A DNA stretch of 44,541 bases from Peptococcaceae bacterium (GTDB lineage Bacteria; Bacillota; Desulfitobacteriia; Desulfitobacteriales; Syntrophobotulaceae): positions 1-44,541 of the forward strand of contig JAAYOJ010000032.1 in the NCBI GenBank assembly GCA_012520405.1, written 5' to 3'. The notes under the pieces are model-generated. The model was not told the origin of the DNA. It did not search any database and saw only the letters and a list, made by a program, of their open reading frames with translations. How positions within the stretch are numbered: position 1 is the stretch's first letter; every line of letters starts with the position of its first letter. The translations under genes and the position numbers were made by a program. Positions 40,208-44,541 of the stretch are shown piece after piece.

Positions 40208-40837
40208 TTGGGAGAAAAATTAGCTTGCACCGGGGTATTATTAGTAGGTGGGGAAAGCCGGAGAATGGGAAGAAATAAGGCTTTTCTAGAGATTGAAGGG
40301 CAAACACTTCTTGAGAGAAGTCTGCAGGTACTGGATAGAGTGTGTGCAGAAGTGTTTATAAGCTGCCGAGAAAATACTATGTACCAAGATTTCGGCTTTA
40401 AAACCATTCCCGATTTGATTAAAGGTCAAGGCCCAATGGCGGGGCTTTATGCGGCTCTGCAACAAGCGAATTATGAATATATGTTTATAGTGGCCTGTGA
40501 TATGCCTTTTTTAAATGCAGAAGCAATCACCTGTCTGCATGGTTTTTGTGAAGACTATGATATTATCTTGCCGAGTGTTTCAGGCAAGGTTCATACTTTA
40601 CATGCTTATTACCATAAGAGAATTCTACCTTTTATTGAAAGGGACCTAAAAGCAAACAAGCTTAGTATTAATAGAGCAATATTTGGAGGGTCCTTAAATG
40701 AACTTAATAAAAGAGTAATTGCTATCGAAAAAGAGATAGTTGATCCGCGAATGCAAAATATATTCATTAAAAGCTTAGTAAATGTCAACACCCCCCAAGA
40801 ATGGGAGTCCATGGTGGAAAAGGTTAAAACAAAATAA
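40208..40837 (+). CDS. mobA: Molybdenum cofactor guanylyltransferase MobA
   Basis: A nucleotidyltransferase of 209 aa that attaches GMP to molybdopterin. The opening GVLLVGGESRRMGRNKAFLEI holds the GTP-binding loop, and FIVACDMPFLNAE holds the metal-binding Asp. The C-terminal third is less typical (ERDLKANKLSINRAIFG). It uses TTG with AAAAGGA about 10 bases upstream. It lies 16 kb from mobB and the other cofactor genes, on its own, behind a terminator. It would complete the bis-guanine-dinucleotide cofactor needed by the subunits at 11113 and 16241. Confidence 0.9.
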   Translation: MGEKLACTGVLLVGGESRRMGRNKAFLEIEGQTLLERSLQVLDRVCAEVFISCRENTMYQDFGFKTIPDLIKGQGPMAGLYAALQQANYEYMFIVACDMPFLNAEAITCLHGFCEDYDIILPSVSGKVHTLHAYYHKRILPFIERDLKANKLSINRAIFGGSLNELNKRVIAIEKEIVDPRMQNIFIKSLVNVNTPQEWESMVEKVKTK

Positions 40838-41010
40838 TTGAAAGATATTAAAACAAAATGTATAAAAAGGGAAAAAACGGATAGGATATACCTTGTAAAA
40901 CTCATAAATTAAGGAAATCCCAAGTTTTTTTATGGCATAGCATTTTTTAGCATTCATTAGAAATAGAGAGAAAAACTCTCCTAAATGGTAATAATTATGC
41001 TTGGATAGGG

Positions 41011-41039
41011 TTGCATATCACAAAATCCTTGCATATTAT
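41011..41039 (+). promoter_or_regulatory. groESL promoter
   Basis: TTGCAT at 41011-41016, a 17-base spacer, TATTAT at 41034-41039. Predicted start near 41046, immediately before the CIRCE element. Confidence 0.65.
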
Positions 41040-41051
41040 TATACCTAGATA

Positions 41052-41078
41052 TTAGCACTCAACCTTAATGAGTGCTAA
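41052..41078. promoter_or_regulatory. CIRCE element (HrcA operator)
   Basis: TTAGCACTC (41052-41060), nine spacer bases, GAGTGCTAA (41070-41078): a perfect match to the controlling inverted repeat of chaperone expression bound by HrcA. Confidence 0.97.
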
Positions 41079-41117
41079 CAATGAAGTTGACAAAGATTTC
41101 AAGGAGGGAAATCATTT

Positions 41118-41402
41118 ATGAAACTAAAACCATTAGCTGACAGAGTAATAGTTAAAGCTCTTCCGACTGAAGAAAGAACCAAAAGTGGAATTATTATGCC
41201 AGACACAGCTAAAGAAAAACCTCAGGAAGGCGAAGTCATGGCCGTTGGCCCCGGTAAAGTAGAAAAAGGGGAAAGAGTACCTATGGAAGTCAAAGTTGGG
41301 GATAGGGTTATTTATTCGAAATATGCCGGAACAGAAATCAAATATGATGGCGTAGAATACTTAATACTTAGAGAATCAGATATTCAAGCAGTTATTGAAT
41401 AA
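41118..41402 (+). CDS. groES: Co-chaperonin GroES
   Basis: The 10-kDa lid protein of the GroEL chaperonin, 94 aa, normal length. [14 protein letters not shown] at the start, mobile loop [19 protein letters not shown] near residue 17, then [18 protein letters not shown]. The ATG has AGGAGGG about 10 bases upstream. Controlled by the CIRCE element 40 bases before it; cotranscribed with groEL. Confidence 0.98.
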   Translation: MKLKPLADRVIVKALPTEERTKSGIIMPDTAKEKPQEGEVMAVGPGKVEKGERVPMEVKVGDRVIYSKYAGTEIKYDGVEYLILRESDIQAVIE

Positions 41403-41411
41403 TTGAAATAA

Positions 41412-43076
<1,665 letters not shown>

Positions 43077-43160
43077 GTAAAACCCCGACATATTGCCAAA
43101 GTTAGGAGGATAAAATAATCTCCCATGCTTTTTGGGAGTGAAATAAATCCTCACGAAGAG

Positions 43161-43199
43161 GCTTCTCATTAGTTCCTTGAACTTTTGAGAAGCTTCTTT
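43161..43199 (+). terminator. Terminator after groEL
   Basis: GCTTCTCA (43161-43168) pairs with TGAGAAGC (43186-43193) around a 17-base loop, followed by TTCTTT. Confidence 0.65.
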
Positions 43200-43279
43200 G
43201 CTCAAAAACAGGATTTTCCAGTAATAGAGCGCTAGGGATAATCATATTATTAGATAAGAATCCGCCGGGGGGGCAAGGT

Positions 43280-43951
43280 ATGACAAGGAAAATTATTTGG
43301 GGATCAATTATTCTAATAATATTGTTGGCAGCAGGGGGTGGTGGTTTTTTCTTTTTAAAACAACCTGATCCCCAGAAAACGGTTACGCTTGGTTTGGAAA
43401 ACATTAGAACTGCAGATTCCTTTGCTTACAGTATTACCCAGGAACAATATGTGGAAGGCCAAAAACGCTTACTCACCAAAATCAACGGTTATAAAAGCGG
43501 CGAGAACATTCATGTTCAGGGTCAACTGGCCGGAAGCAAGGTAGAGATGATTAAAATTAAAGATATTCTCTACAACAAAGACCCATTTACCAATGAGTGG
43601 ATTAAATTCAATGATATCACGATTGCCCAAAAAGTCTTCCTGGTGGAACTTGATCCCTTGTCAACCCTACAATTAAAAGAAATTGGGGAGGTGGTGTCTA
43701 AAGGAAATGCAGAGGTTAATGGTAAAAACTGTAGGATATATAGCTTAAAACCAAGTGTTCAAAATCAAATTATTGAGAGGTTCTGGTCTGACTTTGAATA
43801 CACCTTATATATTGCTAAGGCCGCCAAAACTGTAGTTAAAACAGAGGTAACGGCCAAGAATAAGGAGACAGGTGAAGCCATGGCCATAACCATTGAATTC
43901 AGAGATATCGGTCGAAAAATATCAATTCAGCCACCGGAGGAGGTTAATTAG
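43280..43951 (+). CDS. Membrane-anchored extracytoplasmic protein of unknown function
   Basis: A 223 aa protein with an N-terminal membrane anchor (about residues 5-26, IIWGSIILIILLAAGGGGFF) and no lipobox, then a soluble domain of alternating beta strands. The regular strand pattern (LLTKINGYKSGENIHVQGQL, MIKIKDILYNKD, CRIYSLKPS) recalls LolA/LppX-like lipid-binding folds common in Firmicute surface proteins, but no signature proves this. The ATG has G-rich sequence and CAAGG just upstream. It stands between the groESL and hpt units, with a terminator on each side. Function unknown. Confidence 0.75.
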   Translation: MTRKIIWGSIILIILLAAGGGGFFFLKQPDPQKTVTLGLENIRTADSFAYSITQEQYVEGQKRLLTKINGYKSGENIHVQGQLAGSKVEMIKIKDILYNKDPFTNEWIKFNDITIAQKVFLVELDPLSTLQLKEIGEVVSKGNAEVNGKNCRIYSLKPSVQNQIIERFWSDFEYTLYIAKAAKTVVKTEVTAKNKETGEAMAITIEFRDIGRKISIQPPEEVN

Positions 43952-44049
43952 ACAGAAATTAGAGGACCAAATACTTCGTTTAGGGAATATACAGAATAAA
44001 TATGCAGAATAAAAAAAGTAAAAGACAGGAATAATAAGTTCGAAGCAAA

Positions 44050-44096
44050 AGCAGGCCGTTAACGAGGAGGTTGTTAACAGCCTGCTCTTTGTTTAT
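44050..44096 (+). terminator. Terminator before hpt
   Basis: AGCAGGC and GTTAAC pair with GTTAAC and GCCTGCT with one C-A mismatch, around a 9-base loop, then CTTTGTTT. Confidence 0.85.
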
Positions 44097-44144
44097 AATT
44101 AATAAGTTGTAATGCAATATTAATATTTGCGGGAGTGAAAATAA

Positions 44145-44541
44145 ATGGAGAAAATGATTAGCAAAGTGCTAATAGACCAGGATACGCTTAAAAAACGGGT
44201 AGCGGAACTAGGCGAGCAGATTACCAATGATTACAAGGGGCAAGAACTTTTAGTGATTGGAATTTTTAAGGGAGCAGTGCCCTTTTTGGCTGACCTTATC
44301 CGGGAAATTAAAATTCCCTTAAGATATGATTTTATGGCTGTTTCCAGTTATGGAAGCGGAGCAGTATCTTCGGGAGCTGTCCGGATTTTGAAAGATCTGG
44401 ATACCAGTGTGGAAGACAGTCATGTTCTTATCGTCGAAGATATTGTGGACACCGGACTGACTCTTAAATATTTGAAAGAGAATTTGGCCAGAAGACATCC
44501 TTTAAGTTTAAAAATTGTTACTCTTTTGGACAAACCGGATA
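44145..44541 (+). CDS. hpt: Hypoxanthine phosphoribosyltransferase (5' part, runs off the window)
   Basis: An open frame of 132 codons without a stop at the window edge. It starts MEKMISKVLIDQDTLKKR and shows GIFKGAVPFLADLIR, YGSGAVSSGAVRI and the PRPP-binding loop LIVEDIVDTGLTL, which identify the purine salvage enzyme converting hypoxanthine or guanine to the nucleotide. About 45 to 50 residues should be missing at the C terminus. The ATG has GGGAG about 9 bases upstream. Confidence 0.93.
   Translation, partial: MEKMISKVLIDQDTLKKRVAELGEQITNDYKGQELLVIGIFKGAVPFLADLIREIKIPLRYDFMAVSSYGSGAVSSGAVRILKDLDTSVEDSHVLIVEDIVDTGLTLKYLKENLARRHPLSLKIVTLLDKPD

Overview
The window reads as chromosomal DNA of an anaerobic, low-to-moderate GC Gram-positive bacterium (Firmicutes, Clostridia, in style close to Peptococcaceae). 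The evidence is strong AGGAGG ribosome binding sites, frequent TTG and GTG starts, the MurT/GatD pair that amidates lipid II, a CIRCE-controlled groESL operon, an EndoA-type toxin, and abundant oxygen-sensitive enzymes (glycyl radical activases, radical SAM enzymes, Mo/W-bisPGD oxidoreductases). No species is claimed.

Region 1 (1-7050) is catabolic. Two paralogous glycyl-radical-enzyme activases flank a GlcG/HbpS-family protein, followed by two convergent paralogous MFS transporters and an iron-dependent alcohol dehydrogenase. No glycyl radical enzyme lies in the window; it may be just upstream of base 1. Region 2 (7051-10465) has an orphan sugar-type substrate-binding lipoprotein and a large sigma-54 enhancer-binding activator (GAF-PAS-AAA+-Fis).

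Region 3 (10466-24313) is the most interesting part. Three full sigma-54 (-24/-12) promoters follow the activator. They precede (a) a 50-residue zinc-ribbon protein, (b) a five-gene operon with two different Mo/W-bisPGD catalytic subunits, a four-cluster ferredoxin subunit, an NrfD-type membrane subunit and a Tes/MJ0619-like radical SAM protein, and (c) a structured leader resembling a Moco riboswitch, ending in an intrinsic terminator, ahead of the cofactor genes moeA, a Mog-like gene, moaA, moaC, mog and mobB, with a MOSC gene after them. The likely logic is that one activator switches on a cytoplasm-facing, quinone-linked Mo/W enzyme together with its cofactor supply, while the leader RNA tempers cofactor synthesis. 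The substrate is unknown.

Region 4 (24310-35123) is mostly housekeeping: gamma carbonic anhydrase, murT-gatD, a MazE/MazF-type pair, tex, an amidohydrolase, the t6A genes tsaE-tsaB-rimI-tsaD, a DnaA-box cluster and 5-formyl-THF cyclo-ligase. Region 5 (35124-44541) carries a possible small minus-strand gene, marR-degV, an ArsR repressor with a four-domain sulfur-transfer fusion enzyme, mobA, groES-groEL, an unknown membrane-anchored protein and the 5' part of hpt. Short imperfect tandem duplications (7 to 18 bp units) recur between genes.
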